A stretch of DNA of 64,000 nt, taken from contig NZ_CP060713.1 in NCBI RefSeq assembly GCF_014395785.1, forward strand, positions 3,996,501 to 4,060,500, in the 5' to 3' direction. The notes beneath the pieces are model-generated. The model worked only from the letters and a program-made list of their open reading frames with translations. It searched no databases and was not told where the DNA came from. The DNA comes from Nocardioides mesophilus (GTDB lineage Bacteria > Actinomycetota > Actinomycetes > Propionibacteriales > Nocardioidaceae). Below are positions 1-9,537 of this stretch, piece after piece. Positions within the stretch are counted from its first letter, which is position 1. Each line of letters begins with the position of its first letter. The translations under genes and the position numbers were made by a program.

Positions 1-31
1 CGGACACCTCCGACCTCCCGGGAGCCCGGCC

Positions 32-1666
32 ATGACCATGGAGAAGCCGTTCGCGATCACCCTCGACATCGGCTCCAGCAAGGCCAACAAGACCGGCTCC
101 TGGCGCACCGAGCGGGCCGTCTACACGAACCGGATGCCGCCGTGCAACGACGCCTGCCCGGCGGGGGAGAACATCCAGTCCTGGCTCTACGAGGGCGAGG
201 AGGGCGGCGCCGGCTACGAGCGGGCCTGGCGCAAGATCATGGCGGACAACCCGTTCCCCGCGATCATGGGCCGGGTCTGCTACCACCCGTGCGAGTCGGC
301 CTGCAACCGCGGCCAGCTCGACGAGGCGGTCGGCATCAACTCCGTCGAGCGGTTCCTCGGCGACGAGGCGATCCGCAGGGGGTGGACAGTCTCGGTGGAG
401 GCCCCGCCGACCGGCAAGCGGGTCCTCGTCGTGGGCGCGGGACCCTCCGGCCTCTCCGCGGCGTACCACCTCGCGCTGCGCGGGCACACCGTCACCGTCA
501 AGGAGGCCGGTCCCAAGGCCGGCGGGATGATGCGCTTCGGCATCCCGAAGTACCGCCTGCCCCGCGACGTCCTCGACGCCGAGGTGCAGCGGATCCTCGA
601 CCTCGGCGTCACGCTGGAGCTGGACGCCGCGGTCAGCGACCTCGACGCCTTGCGCGGCGATTACGACGCGGTGTTCCTGGCGGTCGGCGCGCAGATCGGC
701 AGGCGGGCCTACCTGCCGGCCGGGTCGGCCGCGCACGTGCTCGACGCGGTGAGCATGCTGCACGACCTCGAGGAGGGCGAGACCCCGCTGCTGGGCCGCC
801 GGGTCGCGGTGTACGGCGGCGGCAACACCGCGCTGGACGCGGCCCGGACCGCCAAGCGGCTCGGCGCGTCCGAGGCCGTGGTCGTCTACCGGCGCACCCA
901 GGACCGGATGCCCGCCCACGAGACCGAGCTCGCCGAGGCCGAGGACGAGGGCGTGCTGTTCAAGTGGCTGACCACGGTGAAGCAGGTGGAGGCGGGCCGG
1001 CTGGTCGTGGAGCGGATGGAGCTGGACGAGACCGGCTTCCCGCAGCCGACCGGTGAGCTCGAGGAGCTCGCGGCGGACTCGCTGGTGCTGGCACTCGGGC
1101 AGGAGACCGACCTCTCGCTGCTCCAGAACGTGCCCGGGCTGGACGTCGAGGACGGCGTGGTGGCGGTGGACGCGACGATGATGACCGGCTGCCCCGGCGT
1201 CTTCGCCGGCGGGGACATGGTGCCCTTCGAGCGGTCGGTCACCGTGGCGGTCGGGCACGGGAAGCGGGCGGCCCGGCACATCGACGGCTGGCTCTCCGGG
1301 GCGGCGCCGGAGCCTGCCGTCCGACCGGCCCTGGCGACGTACGACACCCTGAACACCTGGTACTACGCCGACGCACCGCGGGTGCACCGCCCGATGCTGG
1401 AGCAGGCGCGCCGCGCGTCGACCTTCGACGAGGTGGTGCAGGGGCTCGACGAGAGCAACGCGCTGTACGAGGCGCGGCGGTGCATGTCGTGCGGCAACTG
1501 CTTCAGCTGTGACAACTGCTACGGGGTGTGCCCGGACAACGCGGTGATCAAGCTCGGGCAGCCGGGGGAGAAGTACCTCATCGACCTCGACTACTGCAAG
1601 GGCTGCGGGCTCTGCGTCGCGGAGTGCCCCTCCGGCGCGATCCAGATGTTCCCCGAGGAGATCTGA
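32..1666 (+). CDS. GltD-like FAD/NAD(P)-binding oxidoreductase with C-terminal ferredoxin-type Fe-S domain
   Basis: 544 residues. The N-terminal part carries a cysteine cluster (C38, C42, C83, C87, C91) typical of the Fe-S segment of glutamate synthase small-subunit-like proteins. A FAD-binding GAGPSG motif lies at residues 135-140 and a second, NAD(P)-type GGGNTA motif at 262-267. Residues 484-544 add a cysteine-rich tail (CMSCGNCFSCDNC, then CKGCGLCVAECP) that can hold two [4Fe-4S] clusters. Proteins of this build usually pass electrons between NAD(P)H and a 2-oxoacid:ferredoxin oxidoreductase or a related partner. The partner is probably upstream, outside the window (inference). GGGAG at 20-24 supports the ATG at 32; a second ATG at 38 is possible. 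It is not a plain GltD, because GltD lacks the ferredoxin-like tail. Confidence 0.8.
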   Translation: MTMEKPFAITLDIGSSKANKTGSWRTERAVYTNRMPPCNDACPAGENIQSWLYEGEEGGAGYERAWRKIMADNPFPAIMGRVCYHPCESACNRGQLDEAVGINSVERFLGDEAIRRGWTVSVEAPPTGKRVLVVGAGPSGLSAAYHLALRGHTVTVKEAGPKAGGMMRFGIPKYRLPRDVLDAEVQRILDLGVTLELDAAVSDLDALRGDYDAVFLAVGAQIGRRAYLPAGSAAHVLDAVSMLHDLEEGETPLLGRRVAVYGGGNTALDAARTAKRLGASEAVVVYRRTQDRMPAHETELAEAEDEGVLFKWLTTVKQVEAGRLVVERMELDETGFPQPTGELEELAADSLVLALGQETDLSLLQNVPGLDVEDGVVAVDATMMTGCPGVFAGGDMVPFERSVTVAVGHGKRAARHIDGWLSGAAPEPAVRPALATYDTLNTWYYADAPRVHRPMLEQARRASTFDEVVQGLDESNALYEARRCMSCGNCFSCDNCYGVCPDNAVIKLGQPGEKYLIDLDYCKGCGLCVAECPSGAIQMFPEEI

Positions 1667-1687
1667 GCCGGCGGCCACCCGATGGCC

Positions 1688-1693
1688 TAGGGT
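1688..1693 (+). promoter_or_regulatory. Possible -10 element of a leaderless transcript
   Basis: TAGGGT fits the actinobacterial -10 pattern TANNNT and ends 7 bases before the GTG start at 1701. No ribosome binding site is visible in front of that start. This spacing would place transcription initiation at or beside the start codon. Confidence 0.35.
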
Positions 1694-1700
1694 CGCGGGC

Positions 1701-2411
1701 GTGACCTGGCACCTCGACGCGGCGATCGCCTGCGCCCTCTACGGACTGCTCGTGGGCCGGCTGGTGCCGACGCTCATCGCCTGGGTCCCCGAGCCGGAGG
1801 CCGATCCCGACGCCGATCCGGCCGAGGAGCCCAAGGAGCTCTACGCCGACATCGCCCGGCAGCGTGGCCTGCGGACCCGGGCGTCGCTGGCCACCGCGGT
1901 GGTCGCCGGGCTGCTCGGGGCGGCGGTGGGCTGGTCGACGGCGCTGATGTTCCTGCTCTACCTCGCCCCGGTCGGCGTGGCGCTCGCCGTGATCGACTGG
2001 CGGACCCGGCTGCTTCCCACCAAGCTGATCGCGCCGTCGTACGCCGTGGTGGTCGCCCTGGTGCTGGTGGCCGGCCTGGCCGCGGGGGACCTGCACGCCG
2101 TGGTCACCGCGGGCTGGGGCTGGCTGATCGCCGGCGGCAGCTTCTTCGTGCTGTGGTTCGTCTACCCGCGGGGGATGGGCTACGGCGACGTGCGGCTCTC
2201 CGGGGTGCTCGGCCTCGCGCTGGGCTACCTGGGCTGGAGCGAGCTCGCCGTCGGGGTGTACGCCGGCTTCCTCCTCGGCGCGGTCGGCGGGCTGCTGCTC
2301 TCGCTGCTGAGGATCGTGGACCGCAAGGCCTATCCCTTCGGGCCGTTCATGCTCGTCGGCGCGGTGGTCGGCGTGCTGCTCGGGCCCGGTGTCGCTGCGT
2401 GGTACGCCTGA
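1701..2411 (+). CDS. Prepilin peptidase, A24 family
   Basis: 236 residues, strongly hydrophobic with about six to seven membrane segments. The two catalytic aspartates of the A24 leader-peptidase family are visible: one in AVIDWRTRLLPT and one in the GxGD motif GMGYGDVRLSG. The enzyme removes (and may N-methylate) the leader of type IV pilin-like or Flp-type prepilins at the membrane. An acidic, proline-rich loop after the first membrane segment replaces the zinc-binding N-terminal domain of the large enterobacterial PilD type, so this is the short form. No pilin or assembly gene is in the window; it stands alone before aroC, as in several actinobacteria. The start is GTG. Confidence 0.85.
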   Translation: MTWHLDAAIACALYGLLVGRLVPTLIAWVPEPEADPDADPAEEPKELYADIARQRGLRTRASLATAVVAGLLGAAVGWSTALMFLLYLAPVGVALAVIDWRTRLLPTKLIAPSYAVVVALVLVAGLAAGDLHAVVTAGWGWLIAGGSFFVLWFVYPRGMGYGDVRLSGVLGLALGYLGWSELAVGVYAGFLLGAVGGLLLSLLRIVDRKAYPFGPFMLVGAVVGVLLGPGVAAWYA

Positions 2412-2433
2412 AGGACGCGTGGGGGCTGCGTGA

Positions 2434-2439
2434 CAGACT
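2434..2439 (+). promoter_or_regulatory. Possible -10 element for aroC
   Basis: CAGACT, close to the TAGACT seen before efp and def, ends 6 bases before the aroC ATG. There is no purine-rich ribosome binding site in front of the ATG, so a leaderless aroC message is possible. No convincing -35 hexamer was found. Confidence 0.25.
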
Positions 2440-2445
2440 GCCCGC

Positions 2446-3620
2446 ATGCTGCGTTGGCTCACTGCGGGCGAGTCCCACGGCCCTGCCCTGGTCGCGATCC
2501 TGGAAGGTCTGCCGGCCCACGTGTCGGTGACCTCCGACGACATCGGCGACGCCCTCGCCCGGCGCCGGCTCGGCTACGGCCGGGGCGCCCGGATGAAGTT
2601 CGAGCGCGACGAGGTCGAGGTGATCGGCGGGCTGCGGCACGGCCGCACCCTGGGCAGCCCGGTGGCGATCCGGATCGGCAACAGCGAGTGGCCCAAGTGG
2701 GACAAGGTGATGTCCGCCGACCCCGTGGACCCGGTCGAGCTCGAGGCGTTGGCCCGCAACGCCGCGCTCACCCGGCCGCGGCCCGGGCACGCGGACCTGG
2801 TGGGCATGCAGAAGTACGCCTTCGACGAGGCCCGGCCGATCCTGGAGCGGGCCTCGGCGCGGGAGACCGCCGCCCGGGTCGCGCTCGGTGCGGTGGCCAC
2901 CGCGTTCCTGCGCCAGGTGGTCGGCGCCGAGGTCGTCTCGCACGTGGTCGGGCTCGGCCAGGTCGCGGCCCCGGCCGGGTCGGTGCCGCTGGCCACCGAC
3001 GTGCCCTACCTCGACGAGGACCCGGTGCGCTGCCTGGACCCGGACACCAGCGCGGCCATGGTCGCCGCGATCGACCAGGCCCACAAGGACGGCGACACCC
3101 TCGGCGGCGTCGTGGAGGTGGTGGTGCACGGGCTGCCGCCGGGGCTGGGCTCGCACGTGCACTGGGACCGGCGCCTCGACGCGCGGCTCGCGGGGGCGTT
3201 GATGGGCATCCAGGCCATCAAGGGCGTCGAGGTGGGCGACGGCTTCGCGCTGGCCGCGGACCCCGGCTCGCTGGCCCACGACGAGATCGTCAGCACCGAC
3301 GAGGGCATCCGCCGGACCTCGGGACGCTCCGGCGGCACCGAGGGCGGGATGTCCACCGGCGAGATCCTGCGGGTGCGAGCGGCGATGAAGCCGATCGCCA
3401 CGGTGCCGCGGGCGCTGCGCACCATCGACGTCGCCACCGGCGAGGCGGCGGTGGCGCACCACCAGCGCTCCGACGTGTGCGCGGTGCCGGCCGCGGGGAT
3501 CGTCGCCGAGGCGATGGTGGCGCTGGTGCTGGCCGACGTGCTGCTGGAGAAGTTCGGCGGGGACTCGGTCGCGGAGACCCGGCGCAACGTCGAGAGCTAC
3601 CTCGACACGCTGAGGTTCTC

Positions 3621-3624
<4 letters not shown>
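2446..3624 (+). CDS. aroC: Chorismate synthase
   Basis: 392 residues, normal for the family. It converts 5-enolpyruvylshikimate-3-phosphate to chorismate using reduced FMN, the last step of the shikimate pathway. The N-terminal signature ([17 protein letters not shown]), the central [14 protein letters not shown] segment and the C-terminal [20 protein letters not shown] block are all present. It is followed by aroK with a GTGA overlap, then aroB and aroQ, so four shikimate genes form one translation-coupled unit. No ribosome binding site is apparent in front of the ATG. Confidence 0.97.
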
Positions 3625-5259
<1,635 letters not shown>

Positions 5260-5260
<1 letters not shown>

Positions 5261-5685
5261 TGCGGGTCCTGGTGCTCAACGGGCCGAACCTCGGCCGGCT
5301 CGGCCGTCGGCAGCCGGAGATCTACGGCACCACCACGCACGACGAGCTGGTCGCCCTGTGCGAGGAGTGGGGTCGCGAGCTCGGCCTGGAGGTGGAGGTC
5401 CGGCAGACCAACCACGAGGGCGCGCTGCTGGACTGGCTCAACGCCGCCGCCGACGAGCGGACCCCGGTGGTGCTCAACGCCGGGGCGTGGTCGCACTACT
5501 CCTACGCGCTCTTCGACGCCTGCGCCCAGCTCGAGGCGCCGCTGGTCGAGGTGCACCTCTCCGACCCCTCGCAGCGGCCCGAGGTGTTCCGGCACCACTC
5601 GGTCGTCAGCGAGCACGCCGAGCGGGTCATCGCCGGCCACGGCGTCCGCGGCTACCGGATGGCGCTCGGGCACCTGGCCGGCTGA
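5260..5685 (+). CDS. aroQ: 3-dehydroquinate dehydratase, type II
   Basis: 141 residues; the ATG shares one base with the aroB stop (TGATG). It dehydrates 3-dehydroquinate to 3-dehydroshikimate. The N-terminal LNGPNLGRLGRRQPEIYG signature contains the lid arginines and the catalytic tyrosine; the catalytic histidine lies in EVHLSDPSQRPEVFRHHS. Size matches the dodecameric type II enzyme. It ends the aro run; efp follows after 111 bases with its own possible promoter. Confidence 0.95.
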
Positions 5686-5710
5686 TTTCTCCAGGGTTCC
5701 CGCCGCTGGC

Positions 5711-5716
5711 TAGACT
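5711..5716 (+). promoter_or_regulatory. Possible -10 element of the efp promoter
   Basis: TAGACT followed by GGG lies 80 bases before the efp start, in the only sizeable gap of the aroQ-efp-nusB run. The same nine bases TAGACTGGG occur at 36037-36045, ahead of def. A weak TTCTCC (5687-5692) lies 18 bases upstream. Inferred from pattern only. Confidence 0.4.
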
Positions 5717-5796
5717 GGGCCGCTGTGCCGCTCGGCGGCACGCTCCCGGCTGCCGCCGGCCGACCACCGCCTCCACAGCAAGGGCTACGACTGCAC

Positions 5797-6360
5797 ATGG
5801 CAACGACCAACGACCTCAAGAACGGCATGGTGCTCAACCTCGACGGCCAGCTCTGGTCGGTCATCTGGTTCCAGCACCACAAGCCCGGCAAGGGCGGCGC
5901 GGTCGTGCGGACCAAGCTGAAGAACATCGAGTCGGGCAAGACCGTCGACAAGACCTTCAACGCCGACGTCAAGGTCGAGGTGGCCAACGTCGACAAGCGG
6001 ACGATGCAGTACCTCTACAACGACGGCACCAGCTACATCTTCATGGACACCTCGACCTACGACCAGCTCGAGGTCAGCCCCGAGATCGTGGGCGACGCGC
6101 AGAACTTCCTCCTGGAGAACCAGGACGCGATCGTGGCCACCAACGAGGGCCGGGTGCTCTACATCGAGCTGCCCGCCTCGGTCGAGCTCACCGTGGAGTA
6201 CACCGAGCCCGGCCTCCAGGGCGACCGGTCCACCGGCGGCACCAAGCCGGCCCGGCTCGAGACCGGCCACGAGATCGCGGTCCCGCTGTTCATCACCACG
6301 GGCGAGAAGATCAAGGTCGACACCCGCGACAGCAGCTACTTGGGCCGTGTCAGCTCCTGA
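5797..6360 (+). CDS. efp: Translation elongation factor P
   Basis: 187 residues, the usual size. EF-P binds between the P and E sites of the ribosome and relieves stalling at polyproline stretches. Three beta-barrel domains are recognisable: KOW-like N-terminus, OB domain, and C-terminus with the family signature in [22 protein letters not shown]. The tip-loop lysine is K32 in [13 protein letters not shown]. This resembles the actinobacterial unmodified PGKGP loop, but the last proline is replaced by glycine. The reading frame is open from 5725, but the conserved protein begins at this ATG. nusB follows with a one-base overlap. Confidence 0.97.
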   Translation: MATTNDLKNGMVLNLDGQLWSVIWFQHHKPGKGGAVVRTKLKNIESGKTVDKTFNADVKVEVANVDKRTMQYLYNDGTSYIFMDTSTYDQLEVSPEIVGDAQNFLLENQDAIVATNEGRVLYIELPASVELTVEYTEPGLQGDRSTGGTKPARLETGHEIAVPLFITTGEKIKVDTRDSSYLGRVSS

Positions 6361-6770
6361 TGGCAGCCCGATCCAAGGCTCGTAAGCGCGCGCTCGACAT
6401 CCTGTTCGAGTGCGAGGTGCGGGGCACCTCGCTGGCCACCACGCTCGACGAGCGGGTGATCGCCGGGGAGCCGCCGGTCAACGAGTACACCGTGCGGCTG
6501 ATCCGCGGCATGGTCGAGCACCAGGCCCGCATCGACGAGCTGCTCTCCACCTACGCCCAGGGCTGGTCGCTGGACCGGATGCCGGCGGTGGACCGCAACG
6601 TGCTGCGCCTCGCGGTGCTCGAGGTGCTCTACATCGACGACGTCCCGGACCCGGTGGCGGTCAGCGAGGCCATGAACCTGGTGCGCGACCTGTCCACCGA
6701 CGAGTCGCCGGCGTACGTCAACGGCATCCTGGGCAGCATCCTGCGCGACAAGCCGGCGCTCTCGGCCTGA
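6360..6770 (+). CDS. nusB: Transcription antitermination factor NusB
   Basis: 136 residues; the ATG shares one base with the efp stop (TGATG). NusB binds boxA RNA together with NusE/S10 during antitermination of rRNA operons. The all-helical family pattern is clear: ARSKARKRALDILFE at the N-terminus, DRMPAVDRNVLRLAVLE in the middle and ESPAYVNGILG near the end. The efp-nusB pairing is common in actinobacteria. A hairpin immediately follows the stop. Confidence 0.94.
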   Translation: MAARSKARKRALDILFECEVRGTSLATTLDERVIAGEPPVNEYTVRLIRGMVEHQARIDELLSTYAQGWSLDRMPAVDRNVLRLAVLEVLYIDDVPDPVAVSEAMNLVRDLSTDESPAYVNGILGSILRDKPALSA

Positions 6771-6771
6771 C

Positions 6772-6798
6772 CCGGCTGCCCCGTGGACCGGCAGCCGG
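6772..6798. terminator. Bidirectional hairpin between convergent genes
   Basis: CCGGCTGCC (6772-6780) pairs perfectly with GGCAGCCGG (6790-6798) across a 9-base loop. It fills the 28-base gap between the nusB stop and the stop of the convergent sulfotransferase-like gene, so it can serve both transcripts. There is no long T tract on either side. Confidence 0.65.
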
Positions 6799-7542
6799 TC
6801 AGGGTTGCAGGCGTCGGGCGTGCAGCAGCTCGTACGCCGGCCGGCAGGCCTGCGCCACGGCGGCGTCGTGCGCCGAGAGCTCGACCTGCCGCGGCCGCCA
6901 CGGCTCGAACCCGGTGGAGGACAGGACCGCGGCGTACCAGTGCGGCGCCCACACCCCGTCGCTGGCGCGCGGGCCGGCGGGCCAGGAGAGCATCGCGTCG
7001 GTGAACCCGATGCCGAGCCAGGCGCACAGCCAGCGCAGGTGCGCCTCGGGGGAGCGCAGGAAGTCCGCGGCGTCGATGACCGGCGGCTCGACGCCGTGGG
7101 CGGACCAGAACTGCCAGAGGCGGAGCTGCTGGAGCAGCCCGATGTCGTCGGGCTCGCACGCCTCGCGGGAGCGGACGTAGGAGGCGACGACCTCGGCGGG
7201 ATCGCGGACCAGCAGCACGTTGCGGAACGCGAGCGTCCACGACAGGTCCTCCTCGGACACGTGGTGGCTCATGTGCTTGGCGTAGTGGACCGTGCGACCT
7301 GCCGGGAGGGGAGCGGCCAGCGCGGCGACGGCGGCGGCCTCCTCGGTCGGCTGCGAGGCCAGCACCTCCGCGCGGCCCGGGTGGTCGATGCCGGTGCGGG
7401 CGAGGTAGGCGGCGTACAACGGCTCGTCGACGACCACCGTGTCGGGCCGGTTCTCCCAGGAGCGCATCATCGCGGTCGAGATGTTGCGCGGTCCCGACCA
7501 CATCGCGACCCGGACCGGCGAGGAGCCCGGCGGCGTGCTCAC
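6799..7542 (-). CDS. Sulfotransferase-family protein
   Basis: 247 residues from a GTG that overlaps the stop of the preceding aminotransferase gene (GTGA). The N-terminal MWSGPRNISTAMMRSW resembles the 5'-phosphosulfate-binding loop of PAPS-dependent sulfotransferases, and LLVRDPAEVVASYVRS resembles the 3'-phosphate-binding segment. Bacterial and eukaryotic proteins in which a class IV aminotransferase is joined to such a domain are known, and here the two are separate but translationally coupled. Substrate is unknown. It could act on the product of the aminotransferase, or bind a nucleotide without transferring sulfate. Confidence 0.7.
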   Translation of the reverse strand: MSTPPGSSPVRVAMWSGPRNISTAMMRSWENRPDTVVVDEPLYAAYLARTGIDHPGRAEVLASQPTEEAAAVAALAAPLPAGRTVHYAKHMSHHVSEEDLSWTLAFRNVLLVRDPAEVVASYVRSREACEPDDIGLLQQLRLWQFWSAHGVEPPVIDAADFLRSPEAHLRWLCAWLGIGFTDAMLSWPAGPRASDGVWAPHWYAAVLSSTGFEPWRPRQVELSAHDAAVAQACRPAYELLHARRLQP

Positions 7543-8477
7543 GGCGCGGTCCGGGAGGCGACGTCGCGCCGCACCAGGTCGACGTACAGCTGCTGCAGCC
7601 GCTCGACTACCGGCCCGCGGGCGCCGCTGCCGATCGTGCGGCCGTCGATGGTCCGCACCGGGACCACCCCGGCGAAGGTGCCGGTCACGAAGGCCTCCCG
7701 GGCGCTGTAGACGTCGGTGAGGCTGAACGTGGTCTCCCGGGCGGTGATGCCGGCCTCGCGGCACACCTGCAGGACGTTGCCGCGGGTGATCCCGGCCAGG
7801 CAGAACCGGCCGTCGGAGGTCCACACCTGCGGCTCGTCCTCGGTGCCGGTGACGATGAAGAAGTGGGTGCTGTTGCAGGTCGCGACGAAACCCTGCGGGT
7901 CCAGCATCAGCGCCTCGTCGGCTCCGGCGGTGTAGGCCTGGATGCACGCGGTGATGTCGTTGAGCTTGCTGTGGGCGTTCAGCTTCGGGTCCAGGGTGTC
8001 GGGGGTGGCCCGCCGGACGTGGGTGGTGAACAGCGTGATCCCTTCGGTCACGGTCCGCGGCATCACCTCCTTGTGCTCGGCGATCACCACGACGGTGGCG
8101 GGACCGATCGTGACCCGCGGGTCCTGGTACGGCGTCCGCTTCAGGCCGCGGGTGACCATCAGCCGGATGTGCACGCCGTCGGTCATACCGTTGGCCCGCA
8201 ACGTCGCGTAGAGCGCGGCGGTGAGCTCGTCCCGGGAGAGGCCGATGTCGAGCATGATCGCCTTCGCGCCCTCGAAGAGCCGGTCGAGGTGCTGATCGAG
8301 GAACGCCGGGTGGCCGCCGCTGACCCGCAGCCCCTCCCAGACGCCGTCCCCGAGGACGAATCCGGAGTCGAACACCGACACCACGGCCTGCTGTCGCGCG
8401 CGCAGCTCGCCGTTGACCCAGATCAGGATGTCGTCGTTGCGGGGGTCGTCCTCGAAGTCGTGCGTTCCGTGCGCCAT
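7539..8477 (-). CDS. Class IV aminotransferase (branched-chain / D-amino-acid type)
   Basis: About 312 residues. This is a PLP-dependent fold-type IV transaminase. The expected features are GFVLGDGVWEGLRV near the N-terminus, the catalytic-lysine region LNAHSKLNDITACIQA, and ADEALMLDPQGFVATCNSTHFF, the usual domain-linker and cofactor-phosphate region. The family includes branched-chain aminotransferase, D-alanine aminotransferase and 4-amino-4-deoxychorismate lyase; the sequence does not decide between them. An AGGGTG stretch 6-11 bases upstream favours the ATG at 8477; a GTG at 8486 would add three residues. The sulfotransferase-like gene overlaps its stop by four bases. Confidence 0.78.
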   Translation of the reverse strand: MAHGTHDFEDDPRNDDILIWVNGELRARQQAVVSVFDSGFVLGDGVWEGLRVSGGHPAFLDQHLDRLFEGAKAIMLDIGLSRDELTAALYATLRANGMTDGVHIRLMVTRGLKRTPYQDPRVTIGPATVVVIAEHKEVMPRTVTEGITLFTTHVRRATPDTLDPKLNAHSKLNDITACIQAYTAGADEALMLDPQGFVATCNSTHFFIVTGTEDEPQVWTSDGRFCLAGITRGNVLQVCREAGITARETTFSLTDVYSAREAFVTGTFAGVVPVRTIDGRTIGSGARGPVVERLQQLYVDLVRRDVASRTAP

Positions 8478-8507
8478 GCCGGTCACCCTAGGAGATCCGG
8501 GTGCCGC

Positions 8508-8921
8508 TCAGGCGACCCCAGCGTCGGTGATGTGCCACAGGCCGTCGCCGGCCCGGTGCAGGTAGTAGCCCCACAGTCCGTCTTCGACGGTGCCGTCGCC
8601 ACCCTCGAAGTCGGCGGTGAACAGCACGTGCGCGCTCGCTCCGTGGGTCTCGGTCTCCTTCATCCGGACCCGGTGGGCCTGCATCGGCCGGCTGAAGCGG
8701 CCGAGCGTGGAACCGTCGCGGTCGTCGATCGCGTTGGCGGTGTCGAAGTCGCGGACGTCGACCGCCTCGAGGTAGGCGGCGACCACCTGCTCCGGGGTCG
8801 CGTCCGGACCGGGGACGGCGACCTGTCCGCGCGGCGCCGCCCAGACCAGCACGAGCGCGCCCAGCAGGCCGGCGGCGGCGACCACCGCGGTGAGCCGGCG
8901 TCGCGTGCGTGTCCCCTTCAC
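8508..8921 (-). CDS. Small secreted or membrane-anchored hypothetical protein
   Basis: About 137 residues from a GTG. A basic start (KGTRTRRR) is followed by one hydrophobic segment of roughly 20 residues, so this is a signal anchor or signal peptide without a lipobox cysteine. The exported part (GPDATPEQVVAAYLEAVDVRDFDTAN and onward, ending near GLWHITDAG) resembles the short NTF2-like or lumazine-binding-like folds found in actinobacterial exported proteins of unknown role. No clear ribosome binding site was seen, so the start is uncertain. The frame is open further upstream, but over the divergent gene. Function not recognised. Confidence 0.55.
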   Translation of the reverse strand: MKGTRTRRRLTAVVAAAGLLGALVLVWAAPRGQVAVPGPDATPEQVVAAYLEAVDVRDFDTANAIDDRDGSTLGRFSRPMQAHRVRMKETETHGASAHVLFTADFEGGDGTVEDGLWGYYLHRAGDGLWHITDAGVA

Positions 8922-8970
8922 GATGCAGAGTGTGCCGCACGCCGCCGCCGCGACGAGGGAGGATGTCGCG

Positions 8971-9537
8971 GTGAACACCGCAGCAGAAGCGTGCCGCGCG
9001 AGGCCCGAGCCCACGCTGACGGGCGTCATCGTCCCGGTCGGTCCGGCCGAGGCCGTCGTGGCCGAGCACCGCCTCCGCTTCGACGTCGCCGCGTCCTGGG
9101 GAGTGCCGGCACACGTCACGGTGCTGTTCCCGTTCGTCCCGCCGTCGCAGGTGGACGACGACGTCGTCGCCCGGCTGGCAGCGGTGTTCGCCGCGGCGGC
9201 GCCCTTCGACTGCCGGTTCGACAGGTGTGCGTGGTTCGGCGAGGACGTGCTGTGGCTGGCACCGGAGCCGGACCAGGCGTTCCGCGACCTCACCGCGGCT
9301 GTCGTCGAGCAGTTCCCCGACCACCCGCCGTACGGCGGCGTGTTCGACGACGTCGTCCCGCACCTGACCGTGGGCGAATCCAGGAGGGGCACGGCGGGCG
9401 AGCTGCGGACCGTCGAGGTCGAGGTCAGCCGCAAGCTGCCCGTGACCGCCCGCATCGGGCACGCCCTGCTGATCGCCGGCACGGACGGGCCGGGCTCGTG
9501 GCACACGGTGGCCAGGCTGCCGCTCAGCGCTGGCTGA
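8971..9537 (+). CDS. 2'-5' RNA ligase / 2H phosphoesterase superfamily protein
   Basis: 188 residues from a GTG with a strong GAGGGAGGA ribosome binding site at 8955-8963. The paired HxT motifs that define 2H phosphoesterases are H48-V-T50 (AHVTVLFPF) and H131-L-T133 (PHLTVGES). Family members open or form 2',5'- or cyclic phosphodiester bonds in RNA or small nucleotides; the true substrate here is unknown. The stop overlaps the convergent DUF222 gene by 14 bases. Upstream in-frame starts (8890, 8923) lack a comparable ribosome binding site. Confidence 0.78.
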   Translation: MNTAAEACRARPEPTLTGVIVPVGPAEAVVAEHRLRFDVAASWGVPAHVTVLFPFVPPSQVDDDVVARLAAVFAAAAPFDCRFDRCAWFGEDVLWLAPEPDQAFRDLTAAVVEQFPDHPPYGGVFDDVVPHLTVGESRRGTAGELRTVEVEVSRKLPVTARIGHALLIAGTDGPGSWHTVARLPLSAG

